Shown here piece by piece: positions 23,538-34,772 of a stretch of DNA of 64,000 nt. Where the stretch lies: positions 186,001 to 250,000 of the forward strand of contig NZ_VOEJ01000004.1 of NCBI RefSeq assembly GCF_007846085.1. The letters are read 5' to 3'. This DNA comes from Mucilaginibacter pallidiroseus. GTDB lineage: Bacteria; Bacteroidota; Bacteroidia; Sphingobacteriales; Sphingobacteriaceae. Position 1 is the stretch's first letter. Every line of letters begins with the position of its first letter. The notes under the pieces are model-generated. The model was not told the origin of the DNA. It did not search any database and saw only the letters and a list, made by a program, of their open reading frames with translations. The position numbers and the translations under genes are program-made.

Positions 23538-25613
23538 ATGTCAGTTACGCTGGGTTCGGTTTCTGTATGGTGGCTTCCGGTATGCCTGTTAGCAGGTTTG
23601 CTGTATGCCTGGCTTATGTACTGGCAGCCTGTTACGCTGAGCAAGCATTTACGATATGGCTTATTTGCCTTACGCGCCCTTGCGGTGACCCTGTTGGCAG
23701 TTCTACTGCTTTCCCCGTTAATCAAATCAACAAGTTATCAGCCTCAAAAGCCGCTGGTTTTAGTAGCGCAGGATAATTCGCAATCCATAAATTTATTTTC
23801 TGCAAAAGGGGATATTGCCGGTGTAAACATGGGCTTGAAAGGCTTAAAAGCAAAGCTCGGCGACGATTACGATGTGCGGTTCTTTACCTTTGATAAATTG
23901 CTTAACGAAGGCGATTTAGTAAATTACAAGGGTAGCCAAACAAATATTGCCGGAGCCCTTCAGCAACTTAACAGCCGGTTTGCCAATCAAAATATTGGCG
24001 CTTTAATATTGGCTACCGATGGCTTGTCTAACCTGGGCAGCGACCCGCAGTACGAGGCGCCTAACCTTAAAACAAGCATTTACACCATTGCCCTTGGCGA
24101 CACTACCCCACGCCGCGACCTGCTTATTGGTAACATTAGCTATAACAAGACCGCTTTTTTGGGTAATGATTTTGAGGTTGAATTGCTTGCCGAGGCTTAC
24201 CAAAGCAAAGGCGAACAAATGCGCCTTACGATAACAGAAGATGGAGCGCAGGTGTCGGCACAAAGTATCGCAATCACATCCGGCGCTTTTAAAAAAGTTA
24301 TTCCGCTAAAGCTTAATGCTGATAAAAAAGGGATACGCAAATTTACCTTCAGCCTTGCACCACTGGCCAATGAGCTATCGGTACAAAACAATACAGAGGC
24401 GATATATATAGAGGTGCTTGATGCAAGCCAAAAGGTTTTGCTGGTTTACGATAGTCCGCATCCCGACATCGGTGTGATTAAGCAAGGCATCTCTGCTAAT
24501 CGCAATTTCGAGGTTAAAGCTGTTCAGGCCGACGAGTTGGGCAACGTTGCGCCCGCCGATTACAGTATGTTGATACTTTATCAGCTTTCGGCAAATAGCT
24601 ACAATAAGGTAAAGCAACTTACAGCAGGGCGAACGCCAATCTGGTTTGTTGGCGGTACACAGGCGGATGCACAAGCTTTAAACGCCGCACAAAACACCGT
24701 TAAATTACCGGCAGGCGGTGGGCAGGAAACACAAGAGGTTTTTGCGCAACCTGTTCCATCCTTCGCTGCATTTACCCTTACAGATTCTACCCTTAATAAG
24801 ATAAGCAAACTGCCACCTTTACTGGCAACTTATGGCACTTACACCGCCAATGCATCGTCGGCTTTATTATTAAAACAAAGGATAGGTAATGTTGCCACCA
24901 ATTACCCACTGCTGGCATTCAGCGATGAAGGAGGCAGGCGCATAGCTGTATTGGCTGCCCAGGGGTTATGGCGCTGGCAATTGGCCGAGTATCGCGAATT
25001 TGGAAGCCATGCGGCGGTTAATGAGTTGCTGAGCCAAACAGTCCAGTACCTCACTGTCAACAGTAACAGACAAAGGTTCAGAGTCTATCCGTCGAAAAAT
25101 GTATTTGATGAAGGCGAAAATGTATTGCTGAATGCCGAACTGTACAACGAGGCACTTGAATTGGTTAATACACCTGATGTTAAGATCGACCTGAAAAACA
25201 ACGCAGGCAAAAACTTTAGTTTTTTATTTACCCGCAGCGGGCAAAGTTACCAGCTTAATGCAGCCGCACTGCCCGTGGGCGATTATACTTACCAGGCCAT
25301 AACCAGTTTGGGCAAACAGCAGTTTAAAGCATCGGGCAGGTTAACCGTTAAGCAACTCAATTTAGAAGCAAGGCAAAGTACGGCCAACCATACCTTGTTA
25401 AAAAGCATAGCCGATAAATCGGGCGGGCAAATACTGCTGCCATCCCAAATTGGTAAGCTTGCTGATCTGATCCGCAAGAACGACAATATTAAAACCGTTG
25501 TTTATGAGGACAAGAAGTATAACGACCTGGTAGACCTGAAATGGATTTTTGCCGTACTAATGGTATTGCTAACTACCGAGTGGTTTTTACGCAAACGGGA
25601 AGGCCAGATTTAG
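23538..25613 (+). CDS. Membrane-anchored VWA-like protein
   Basis: A 691-residue protein with two N-terminal membrane helices (about 10-30 and 42-62), a large extracytoplasmic region and a final helix near 670-685 (LKWIFAVLMVLLTTEWFL). The region after the second helix reads as a von Willebrand A domain with a complete metal site: DNSQS (D79, S81, S83), the threonine in GSQTNIAGAL and ATDG near residue 157. Later parts resemble immunoglobulin-like and glutamine-amidotransferase-like folds found in this class (for example KVLLVYDSPHPDIGVI). Related proteins often accompany BatA/BatB-like genes, but none is adjacent here, so the role is open. Confidence 0.7.
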   Translation: MSVTLGSVSVWWLPVCLLAGLLYAWLMYWQPVTLSKHLRYGLFALRALAVTLLAVLLLSPLIKSTSYQPQKPLVLVAQDNSQSINLFSAKGDIAGVNMGLKGLKAKLGDDYDVRFFTFDKLLNEGDLVNYKGSQTNIAGALQQLNSRFANQNIGALILATDGLSNLGSDPQYEAPNLKTSIYTIALGDTTPRRDLLIGNISYNKTAFLGNDFEVELLAEAYQSKGEQMRLTITEDGAQVSAQSIAITSGAFKKVIPLKLNADKKGIRKFTFSLAPLANELSVQNNTEAIYIEVLDASQKVLLVYDSPHPDIGVIKQGISANRNFEVKAVQADELGNVAPADYSMLILYQLSANSYNKVKQLTAGRTPIWFVGGTQADAQALNAAQNTVKLPAGGGQETQEVFAQPVPSFAAFTLTDSTLNKISKLPPLLATYGTYTANASSALLLKQRIGNVATNYPLLAFSDEGGRRIAVLAAQGLWRWQLAEYREFGSHAAVNELLSQTVQYLTVNSNRQRFRVYPSKNVFDEGENVLLNAELYNEALELVNTPDVKIDLKNNAGKNFSFLFTRSGQSYQLNAAALPVGDYTYQAITSLGKQQFKASGRLTVKQLNLEARQSTANHTLLKSIADKSGGQILLPSQIGKLADLIRKNDNIKTVVYEDKKYNDLVDLKWIFAVLMVLLTTEWFLRKREGQI

Positions 25614-25762
25614 ATACCCGTCCCTTGAAATGGACGGCCATGATTTGCTTGCCCATTGCGCAGTTCATTACTGTCGGCTTTAGCTTACATATATCAGGTA
25701 AAAAATTTAACATCTACTTAATCTGTTAAACACTTAATTTGGCCTTTCAAACATCTATCTAT

Positions 25763-26605
25763 ATGAAAAAGCTATTTTTTATTCTGTTTATTTCGGTTGT
25801 TGCGCATACCTTGAGTTATGCACAGCAATTAAATATTGCAACCTACAACCTGCGCAATGCCAACCGCGGTGATTCGACTGCAGGCAACGGATGGGGGCAG
25901 CGCTTCCCGGAAATAGCCAAATTAATTCAATTTCAAGATCTTGATATTTTTGGTACACAGGAAGCCAAATACCATCAGCTAACCAACCTTGCCGATAGCC
26001 TGCCGGGTTATAAATGGTATGGTGTTGGCCGCGATGACGGTAAGCATGGCGGCGAATTTTCTGCTATTTATTACAAGTCGGACAGGTTTAAGGTAATAAA
26101 AGGGGGCAACTTTTGGATGTCTACAGATACCGAAAAGCCCAACAAAGGCTGGGATGCGGCATTGCCGCGCCTTTGCACCTGGGTGCAGTTTAAGGAAGCA
26201 AAAACGGGCTTTACCTTTTACTTCTTCAACCTCCATATGGATCATATTGGCGTAATAGCCCGCAGGGAAAGTGCCAAACTTGTATTGGCAAAACTAAAGG
26301 CTATGGCAGGTAAAACACGGGCTATCCTAACCGGCGATTTCAATGTCGATCAATCTTCAGATAGCTATGCGGTCATAAATAACTCGGGCGTGCTTAAAGA
26401 TAGTTATGTGCTGTCGCCCGTTAAACTGGCTCCGGCCGATACCTTTAACGGCTTTGACTCGACAACCAAAGGCAGTAACCGCATCGATCATATTTTTGTG
26501 AGTCCACAGTTTAAAGTACAACGCTATGGCATCCTTACCAATACATACGGCGGCGGCAAAACCCCGTCAGACCATTATCCGGTAGTTGCTGTTTTAAAGT
26601 ATTAG
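25763..26605 (+). CDS. Secreted endonuclease/exonuclease/phosphatase-family protein
   Basis: From the ATG at 25763 the product is 280 residues with a signal peptide (MKKLFFILFISVVAHTLSYAQ). The EEP fold is clear: NIATYNLRNAN at the first strand, GTQEAKYHQL with the metal-binding glutamate, FFNLHMDHIG, TGDFNVDQSS and the final RIDHIFVSP...PSDHYPVVAVL with the catalytic Asp-His pair. Family members hydrolyse phosphodiesters in nucleic acids, lipids or sugar phosphates; the secreted form here suggests nutrient scavenging or sphingomyelinase-like activity, but the substrate cannot be told. Confidence 0.85.
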   Translation: MKKLFFILFISVVAHTLSYAQQLNIATYNLRNANRGDSTAGNGWGQRFPEIAKLIQFQDLDIFGTQEAKYHQLTNLADSLPGYKWYGVGRDDGKHGGEFSAIYYKSDRFKVIKGGNFWMSTDTEKPNKGWDAALPRLCTWVQFKEAKTGFTFYFFNLHMDHIGVIARRESAKLVLAKLKAMAGKTRAILTGDFNVDQSSDSYAVINNSGVLKDSYVLSPVKLAPADTFNGFDSTTKGSNRIDHIFVSPQFKVQRYGILTNTYGGGKTPSDHYPVVAVLKY

Positions 26606-26611
26606 TTGGCT

Positions 26612-28765
<2,154 letters not shown>

Positions 28766-28780
28766 CCCTACGCCTTAAAT

Positions 28781-29755
28781 ATGAACACAATTAACTGGGG
28801 TATCATCGGGTGCGGTAACGTAACCGAAAAAAAAAGCGGGCAGGCATTTAACAAGGTTGCTGGTAGCCGCCTTGTAGCTGTAATGCGCCGCGATGCAGAA
28901 AAGGCCGCCGACTATGCCCGCCGTCATAATGTTGAGCACTGGTACAGCAATGCAGATGAGCTGATGGACAACCCTGCAGTAAATTCAGTCTCGATTGCAA
29001 CACCACCGGCGAGCCACCTGGACTACGCTTTAAGGGCAATTGAAAAAGGCCTCAACGTTTATGTTGAAAAACCGGTAACCCGCAACGCTACCGAGGCACT
29101 TAAAATGGCTGATGCAGTTACCAAAAGCGGTGCAAAACTTACCGTTGCCCACTATCGCAGGGCGTTACCTATGTTTTTACACGTTAAGCAATTGCTTGCT
29201 GATAATGCTATTGGGAAGGTGCGCACTGTGCAAATACGTATGTGGCAAAAGCGTGAGCCAAAACTGATAGCTGCTACAGAAACCAACTGGCGGCTGGATC
29301 CTGCTTTATCGGGAGGAGGCTACTTCCATGACCTTGCCCCGCACCAGCTCGACCTGATGTTGTATTATTTTGGCGAACCAGCCAGCTACAGTGGCTATAG
29401 TTTAAACCAGGCCAACACCAGCCCGGCCGACGATCATGTTTGCGGGACTATCGTTTTTAAGAATAACATCATCGTTAATGGATCCTGGTGCTTCAACGTA
29501 GCCCAAAGTGAAACTACCGACACCTGCGAGATCATCGGCACTGAAGGGCGTATTACTTTCCCTTTTTTTGGTACATGGGTAAAAGTCAAAAACGCACAGG
29601 GCGAACAAACCACAGATTTTGTACACCCTGAGCACATACAACAGCCCATGATCGAAAAAATTGTTTCCTTTTTTAAAGACGAGGGCCCCAATCCCTGCAC
29701 TATACACGAAGCAGTTGTACTAATGCAGATAATGGATGCATTTACTGGGAAGTAA
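28781..29755 (+). CDS. Gfo/Idh/MocA-family oxidoreductase
   Basis: NAD(P)-dependent sugar or polyol dehydrogenase family, 324 residues. The N-terminal Rossmann domain begins NWGIIGCGNVTEKKSGQAFNKV and continues with SIATPPASHLDYALRAIEKGLNVYVEKPVTRN, where EKP carries the conserved lysine. The C-terminal half has GGGYFHDLAPHQLDLMLYYFGEP with the catalytic-type D/H residues. It is 15 bases after ligA and likely co-transcribed. Substrate unknown. Confidence 0.88.
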   Translation: MNTINWGIIGCGNVTEKKSGQAFNKVAGSRLVAVMRRDAEKAADYARRHNVEHWYSNADELMDNPAVNSVSIATPPASHLDYALRAIEKGLNVYVEKPVTRNATEALKMADAVTKSGAKLTVAHYRRALPMFLHVKQLLADNAIGKVRTVQIRMWQKREPKLIAATETNWRLDPALSGGGYFHDLAPHQLDLMLYYFGEPASYSGYSLNQANTSPADDHVCGTIVFKNNIIVNGSWCFNVAQSETTDTCEIIGTEGRITFPFFGTWVKVKNAQGEQTTDFVHPEHIQQPMIEKIVSFFKDEGPNPCTIHEAVVLMQIMDAFTGK

Positions 29756-29933
29756 AAATGACTAACCTGCTGCGGTTGCAAACCGGCTCAACGCTTTTGT
29801 TTCAAAACTCACACATAAGTACGTTGATTTTAGGCACGAAAAAGGTCCGATTGCTTAGATACTTGAAGTTGCGTCATTTATTATTGGGAACTGGTGAAAG
29901 GTAAGGGTATCTCCCGGATGAGTTTATAACTTA

Positions 29934-30293
29934 ATGAAAAAGATTTTTACGGCTTTATACTTAAGCATCAAGGCTCGGCGGCCGGAAGGTACTCCATATT
30001 TTCGCGTGCAGTTGATAATAGCGACTAATATTTATTTTCATGTAATGCAAGTAATGACCCTGCTTAAAATTGAAGGGCTCGAAATTACAATTGATAAATC
30101 TGTATCAATTGCTGTTACTATAGCTTTGTTGCTTGTGGTTTTTAAGCTTTTTGCCATCTACTTGCCAAAACAGGAAATCGATTGTGTTGCAATAACTGAT
30201 TCTGAAAGAAAGAGAGGCACATACATATTTTATGCATATACGATTTTAAACTCGTCTCTTCTTATGTACTTACTCACAAGATTAGTTAAATAA
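29934..30293 (+). CDS. Small membrane protein, unknown
   Basis: A 119-residue protein with three predicted membrane helices (around residues 27-46, 55-76 and 95-115) and a short positively charged N-terminus (MKKIFTALYLSIKARRPEGT). No recognizable motif. The 178-base spacer before it and the 180 bases after it show no other gene. Codon use and composition look like the surroundings, and the start is a normal ATG, so I consider it a real but uncharacterized gene. Confidence 0.55.
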   Translation: MKKIFTALYLSIKARRPEGTPYFRVQLIIATNIYFHVMQVMTLLKIEGLEITIDKSVSIAVTIALLLVVFKLFAIYLPKQEIDCVAITDSERKRGTYIFYAYTILNSSLLMYLLTRLVK

Positions 30294-30473
30294 GTAGTTT
30301 GTGAAATGTTATAATACGTCCTCTACGAGGGGTTGCATTCAAACATTTTGTGAAATGGGACAGAAATGATTTATGAAATAACGTTTACTATAACTGTTTA
30401 CGTTTAAAGAATGTGCTGATGCGGGAACGTATATATTTTCAAATTAATATAATATTCTAAAAAATCTTAAACT

Positions 30474-30499
30474 AAAAGCCTCCTCAGTAGGAAGCCTCT
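30474..30499 (-). terminator. Terminator of the DUF6496 gene
   Basis: On the minus strand GCTTCCT-ACTG-AGGAGGC forms a 7-bp stem followed by TTTTAGTTT. It starts within ten bases of the stop codon. Confidence 0.6.
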
Positions 30500-30502
30500 A
30501 GT

Positions 30503-30676
30503 TTATTTCTTCTTCGGTACTTTGGCACCTTCTTCGCGGGCTTCTGAAAGGCCTATGGCAATGGCTTGTTTGCGGCTTGTAACTTTTTTGCCGCTGCTGC
30601 TTTTCAACTTGCCCTCTTTCATCTCGTGCAAAACCTCGCCAACTTTTTCGCTTGCTTTTTCTGAATACTTTGCCAT
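30503..30676 (-). CDS. DUF6496 small basic protein
   Basis: A 57-residue Lys-rich protein starting MAKYSEKASEKVGEVLHEMK and ending GAKVPKKK. The middle KKVTSRKQAIAIGLSEAR matches the DUF6496 family as I remember it, a group of short plasmid-like or histone-like basic proteins widespread in bacteria. It likely binds nucleic acid; function is not established. A TATGTTTA promoter-like element lies about 20 bases before the start. A longer reading frame on the same strand (30498-30710) is a shadow of this gene in another frame. Confidence 0.75.
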   Translation of the reverse strand: MAKYSEKASEKVGEVLHEMKEGKLKSSSGKKVTSRKQAIAIGLSEAREEGAKVPKKK

Positions 30677-30725
30677 GGTTTCCTGTATTATTGATACTTA
30701 AACATAGCAAAGCTTCTGCCAGTTT

Positions 30726-31375
30726 TTAAAGGGCAATACGTTCCAGTGCATCGAAATCTACACCGTTGATAAGCGCAAGATGCGCTGTGATCTTTTCAGC
30801 GCTCCAGTTCCACCAGGCAATTTTTTGCAGGCGCTCGATCTGGCTGTCAGTATATCTCTTACGAATTTCCTTTGCGGGATTGCCGCCTACTATGGTGTAA
30901 GCGGGCACGTCTTTGGTAACCACGCTGCGGGCTGCGATGACGGCACCATCACCAACTTTCACGCCCGGCATAATCAGGGCATCGTAACCAATCCAACATC
31001 GTTGCCGATAACTGTATCGCCTTTGTTAGGGAACTTTTCAATCAGGTTTTTGCCCTCAGTTATCTTTTCCCAGCCGTTGCCAAATGCAGCAAAAGGGAAT
31101 GTGGACAAAGGGCCGGTTTCGTGATTAGCTCCATTCATCATAAACTTCACATCAGCTGCGATGGCGCAAAAGTTACCGATGATAAGTTTGTCGCCTATAA
31201 AATCGAAATGATAAAGCACGTTCTTCTGCTCAAAATTTGACGCATCGGTAAAGTCAGCGTAATAAGTATAATCGCCGACGATGATATTGGGGTTAGTGAT
31301 TTGATTTTTTAAAAATACCAGATTGGTATGCGGCGCAATAGGGTGAAGCGCGCCAGGGTTTGGGCCGTTAAGCAT
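30726..31375 (-). pseudogene. CatB/Vat-type O-acetyltransferase gene broken by one frameshift
   Basis: The first part (from ATG 31375, MLNGPNPGALHPIAPHTNLV) and the last part ([21 protein letters not shown], ending DALERIAL) are one left-handed beta-helix acetyltransferase of the chloramphenicol/streptogramin acetyltransferase type. At GDTVIGNDV the frame runs into a stop. One extra A in the AA pair at 30995-30996 (plus strand) restores [17 protein letters not shown] and yields 216 residues, the normal family length. The hexapeptide repeats and FCAIAADVKFMMNGANH are well kept, so the damage is recent or a sequencing error. Confidence 0.8.
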
Positions 31376-31415
31376 AAAAACTAAATTTATAAAGTAAGTA
31401 TAAAACAAGTTAAAA

Positions 31416-31429
31416 ACACAGGCCTGTGT
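31416..31429. promoter_or_regulatory. Perfect 14-bp palindrome upstream of the acetyltransferase gene
   Basis: ACACAGGCCTGTGT lies 41 bases before the acetyltransferase start and in the spacer shared with the divergent AI-2E-type permease. It is a possible operator; the rest of this 266-base spacer shows only a weak CATATTTG promoter-like element near 31571 for the permease. Confidence 0.35.
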
Positions 31430-31641
31430 CTTTATCAAATAAAGATGCAAGAGCTATATGGCTAACAGGCCGCTTATACTATCACTTTAGTAAATTTTAG
31501 TTATTGGGTGCCGCAAATATACAAAAGCGGTGCTATATCTGTAAATCGCTCTCCTGTTATGTTTATTAATACATATTTGTGGCTCGCAACCAAACATAAA
31601 AATGCTGTGCGTGTTGAGCAATAAAATTTACCCCTGCTTGT

Positions 31642-32736
31642 ATGATTCCGAAAAAAATAATTGCCCCTTTTTACGAACGTTTAGCCCTTATACTAATTGG
31701 CTTTTGCCTTTTAGGTTACCTCATAATCCTGGCTAAGGATTTGGTTGATCCACTGATATTTGGGTTTCTGTTTGCAGTGCTGCTTTTGCCTGTATCGGAT
31801 TTTCTGGAGCGCAAATGCCGTATGCCGCGCAGCATGTCGTCGTTTTTGGCCATACTGTTGATGCTGGGTTTCGTGGTAGGTATCATGTACTTGGTAGGGG
31901 CGCAGATCTCGAAACTGTCAAACGACTGGCCGATGCTGAAGAGCCAGATAGATCAATCACTAACCAGTTTACAGCTTTGGGTGCAGGATACCTTCCACAT
32001 CGCCACCAATAAACAAATGGTGTATGTTGAAAGTACAGGGCGTAAAATTGTAGCATCGGGTACTGCGGTGCTGGGTACTACCTTTAGCGCCGTGTCATCA
32101 CTGCTTTTGTTCTATGTGTTTATAATGATCTTTACGTTCTTCATACTGTTTTACAGGCGATTGCTGCTACGTTTTCTTATTGCAGTATTCCAGGGCGACA
32201 ACGATTATGTAGTGATGGACATCGTACAGAACATACAAAAGATTCTGCGTCAGTATATATTTGGTTTATTGCTGGAGATGGTTATAGTTGCAGGTGTTGC
32301 CATAGCCGTCTTTTTTATGATCGGTATTAAATATGCGGCATTGCTGGGTATAATAGTTGGCCTGTTTAACATCATTCCTTACCTAGGTATATTTACCGCT
32401 TTGCTGTTGAGCACGCTTATCACCTTTGCTACCGGCACTATAAGCGATACCATAACAGTTGCCATAAGCGTAATAGGGATACATGCTGTAGATGCCAACT
32501 TGTTGCTGCCTGCTGTTGTAGGTTCAAAAGTTAGGCTTAACGCATTGATCACATTTATAGGAATCATCCTTGGCGAAATGCTTTGGGGCCTATCAGGTAT
32601 GTTTTTATCTATCCCGATCATTGCCATATTCAAGATAATTTTCGATAGAGTGGAAGGCCTGCAGCCATGGGGATACCTGCTTGGCGGCGACTATGAATAT
32701 AAGAAGAAGGCCCAGGAAAAAATGAAGACCGAATAA
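31642..32736 (+). CDS. AI-2E-family transporter
   Basis: A 364-residue membrane protein with a helical hairpin at the N-terminus, a charged soluble segment (about 90-150) and a C-terminal bundle. The conserved end region has LGIIVGLFNIIPYLGIFTALL and HAVDANLLLPAVVGSKVRLN, which place it in the AI-2E (TqsA/YdiK, UPF0118) family. Members export small molecules, and some act as Na+/H+ antiporters; AI-2 export by itself is not shown for most. No luxS is nearby. The C-terminus is a short charged tail (EYKKKAQEKMKTE). Confidence 0.88.
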   Translation: MIPKKIIAPFYERLALILIGFCLLGYLIILAKDLVDPLIFGFLFAVLLLPVSDFLERKCRMPRSMSSFLAILLMLGFVVGIMYLVGAQISKLSNDWPMLKSQIDQSLTSLQLWVQDTFHIATNKQMVYVESTGRKIVASGTAVLGTTFSAVSSLLLFYVFIMIFTFFILFYRRLLLRFLIAVFQGDNDYVVMDIVQNIQKILRQYIFGLLLEMVIVAGVAIAVFFMIGIKYAALLGIIVGLFNIIPYLGIFTALLLSTLITFATGTISDTITVAISVIGIHAVDANLLLPAVVGSKVRLNALITFIGIILGEMLWGLSGMFLSIPIIAIFKIIFDRVEGLQPWGYLLGGDYEYKKKAQEKMKTE

Positions 32737-32741
32737 GGGAA

Positions 32742-33047
32742 CTACTTTGTTAATTGGTAAATGCGTATCGACACCATCACCCCATAAATAATCAGGATGA
32801 TGGTATTGAGCGTTAAAATCCAATTAAGATCGGCGTACTTATACTTATTTTTTGCGCAGATTACAAGCAGCGTTATAAAGCATAGTATAAGCAAAATAGG
32901 GAAAGCCAGCACCCAGGGGTTTTTAGGCGCCAGGTAAATATGTTGTAGTTGTGCAGCGTCGCCTTTCAAAAAAGGTATCATGGCAACAACAAGTAAAATC
33001 AAAAATATACGTACGGCTGATTTTGCGGCTATCTGGCTTGCTTTCAT
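32742..33047 (-). CDS. Small membrane protein, unknown
   Basis: A 101-residue protein with three hydrophobic helices (about 12-25, 45-63 and 74-95) separated by short loops, ending IRIYQLTK. No family recognized. It is divergent from the phosphodiesterase-like gene with an 78-base spacer and convergent with the AI-2E gene, ending 5 bases after that gene's stop. A TTAATTTG-like element lies close to its start. Confidence 0.5.
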   Translation of the reverse strand: MKASQIAAKSAVRIFLILLVVAMIPFLKGDAAQLQHIYLAPKNPWVLAFPILLILCFITLLVICAKNKYKYADLNWILTLNTIILIIYGVMVSIRIYQLTK

Positions 33048-33113
33048 TACGGGCGCAAATTAAATATTTTGCTGCTATTGTGTATAACACCTACTTGGTT
33101 GAAACACGATAGT

Positions 33114-33121
33114 TACTTTTG
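33114..33121 (+). promoter_or_regulatory. Minus-7 element predicting a leaderless phosphodiesterase-like mRNA
   Basis: TACTTTTG is a perfect TAnnTTTG with only four bases between it and the ATG at 33126. A CTTG at 33094-33097 may stand in for the minus-33 box at a short spacing. Confidence 0.55.
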
Positions 33122-33125
33122 CATC

Positions 33126-34076
33126 ATGGTATCACTGCGTTATTCAATACTCATTTGCTTGTGCGCTCTTGCAATTAATTGCTTCGCGCAAACTGCTAAG
33201 CCTGCTTTCAGATTAGTGCCATTGGGCGTTTTAGGCGGAGGTGATGAAAGCAATCTTTCGTCATACATGCTGGCGCCTGTTGGGTCAAATAGTTATATAT
33301 GCCTTGACGCAGGCACCTTGCGTTACGGGATAGAAAGAGCCGTTGCTAACAAAGTCTTTAATAAAAATGCAGAGCAGGTACTGAAGCAGAATATCAAGGC
33401 CTATTTGATTTCGCACGGGCACCTTGACCATTTAGCCGGGATGGTAATTAACGCGCCCGATGATACCACTAAGAATATCTACGCCCTGGGTAGCACCATC
33501 GAAACCCTAAAAACAAAGTATTTTACCTGGCAAAGCTGGGCCAATTTTGCCGATGAAGGTGAGGCCCCTGCTTTGAAGAAGTATCATTACAAAGTAGTTG
33601 ATCCCGGTAATGAGGTTGCTATAGAAAATACCGAACTTGCCGTTCGTGCTTTTCCGCTTGCCCACGCAAATTTAACCAGCACAGCATTTTTGGTACGCAG
33701 CGGCGAAAACTACTTGCTTTACCTGGGCGATGTTGGTCCTGATGCCATCGAAAAAAGTGATAAACTTCACCAGCTTTGGGAAGCGGTTGCCCCGCTTATA
33801 CGCTCAAAAAAACTTAAGGCAATAATGATAGAGGTTTCCTTCCCGAACGAGCAGCCCGACAAAACCTTGTTTGGGCATTTAACGCCCAAGTGGTTAATGG
33901 CCGAGATGGGCGAGCTAAGTAAAATGTCAGGATCATTAAAAGGCTTAAACGTGGTAGTCACCCACCTTAAACCGCCGGCAAGCAGCATCAACAAGATCAA
34001 GGGGCAGCTTAAAGCAAACAACGCAATAGGCGTTAATCTTATCTTCCCTCAGCAGAGCAAAGCATTGACCTTTTAG
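33126..34076 (+). CDS. Secreted class II cyclic-nucleotide phosphodiesterase-like metallo-hydrolase
   Basis: From ATG 33126 the 316-residue protein has a signal peptide (MVSLRYSILICLCALAINCFAQ). The metal site reads SHGHLDHLAGMVINAPDD, matching the HxHLDHxxG signature of class II 3',5'-cyclic-nucleotide phosphodiesterases, a metallo-beta-lactamase-fold family. Further ligands are the histidines in FPLAHANLTS and VVTHLKPP, with YLGDVGPDA between. The exported location suggests hydrolysis of periplasmic cyclic nucleotides or related esters. An earlier in-frame start at 33069 would lie upstream of the promoter and is rejected. Confidence 0.82.
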   Translation: MVSLRYSILICLCALAINCFAQTAKPAFRLVPLGVLGGGDESNLSSYMLAPVGSNSYICLDAGTLRYGIERAVANKVFNKNAEQVLKQNIKAYLISHGHLDHLAGMVINAPDDTTKNIYALGSTIETLKTKYFTWQSWANFADEGEAPALKKYHYKVVDPGNEVAIENTELAVRAFPLAHANLTSTAFLVRSGENYLLYLGDVGPDAIEKSDKLHQLWEAVAPLIRSKKLKAIMIEVSFPNEQPDKTLFGHLTPKWLMAEMGELSKMSGSLKGLNVVVTHLKPPASSINKIKGQLKANNAIGVNLIFPQQSKALTF

Positions 34077-34077
34077 G

Positions 34078-34674
34078 TTATTTATCGTCAAGCAGGTCGA
34101 TACAATTGGCAGATAATGCTTTGAGGCGTGTGCTAAGCGTGGCGTTTGCCTGCTCGTCGTTTATGTTTTTGTAAAGCATTTTTATCAGCGTAAGCGTCTC
34201 TGGGCTGGGGTCGCAGGCCTGGGCTTTCTCAAGGTGGGGCAGGGCTTTTTTGACAGTAGCCGTGTAAATTGTTTTAAGTCGTTTGTATTCCGCAGCGTTA
34301 GCGCGTGCAGCGTTCAGTTTGTCGGCAATATCATCTGCCTGTTTATTGTAAATGTAACCTAACGCGCGGTGTACCACATAATAGTTAGGGGCGGCGGCGG
34401 CTACTTTTTCATACAAGGGCAGCGCCTTTGCGCTCTGGCTGTCGTTTTCGTAAAGACTTCCCATCGAAAAGTAGAAATTTGTGCGTGCCTTGTCAGCTAA
34501 TTTAGCAGCATTAGGTAACACCTCTTCGCCAATTATAAACGCACTATCCCTGCGGCTCTCTAGCCGGGCCAGGTTAAAATCGAGATAGCGGTTATAGACT
34601 TGCTCTTCCGATTGCGCCTTAGCCAGCATAACCGACGAGGATAATAGTATTATTAAAAATGCCCTTTTTAGCAT
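34078..34674 (-). CDS. Secreted tetratricopeptide-repeat protein
   Basis: A 198-residue protein with a signal peptide (MLKRAFLIILLSSSVMLAKAQ) and two or three TPR-like helix pairs (for example NFYFSMGSLYENDSQSAKALPLYEKVAAAAP and HRALGYIYNKQADDIADKL). It likely acts as a periplasmic scaffold. It ends next to the convergent phosphodiesterase-like gene with one base between the stops. No partner is obvious. Confidence 0.7.
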   Translation of the reverse strand: MLKRAFLIILLSSSVMLAKAQSEEQVYNRYLDFNLARLESRRDSAFIIGEEVLPNAAKLADKARTNFYFSMGSLYENDSQSAKALPLYEKVAAAAPNYYVVHRALGYIYNKQADDIADKLNAARANAAEYKRLKTIYTATVKKALPHLEKAQACDPSPETLTLIKMLYKNINDEQANATLSTRLKALSANCIDLLDDK

Positions 34675-34772
34675 ATCAAGTTATTTTGAATATCTGCCTG
34701 AGTAAAACCTTGTGTGTTGGACTGCCCTTTAGGTTTAAAGTTTAATAAAACCCCGCGCTACCACCCGGTGTC

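Noticed and set aside
30498..30710. 70-residue minus-strand frame over the DUF6496 gene
   Set aside because: The 57-residue DUF6496 frame at 30503-30676 has the family sequence; this one is the same DNA in another frame, rich in Arg/Gln/Ser.
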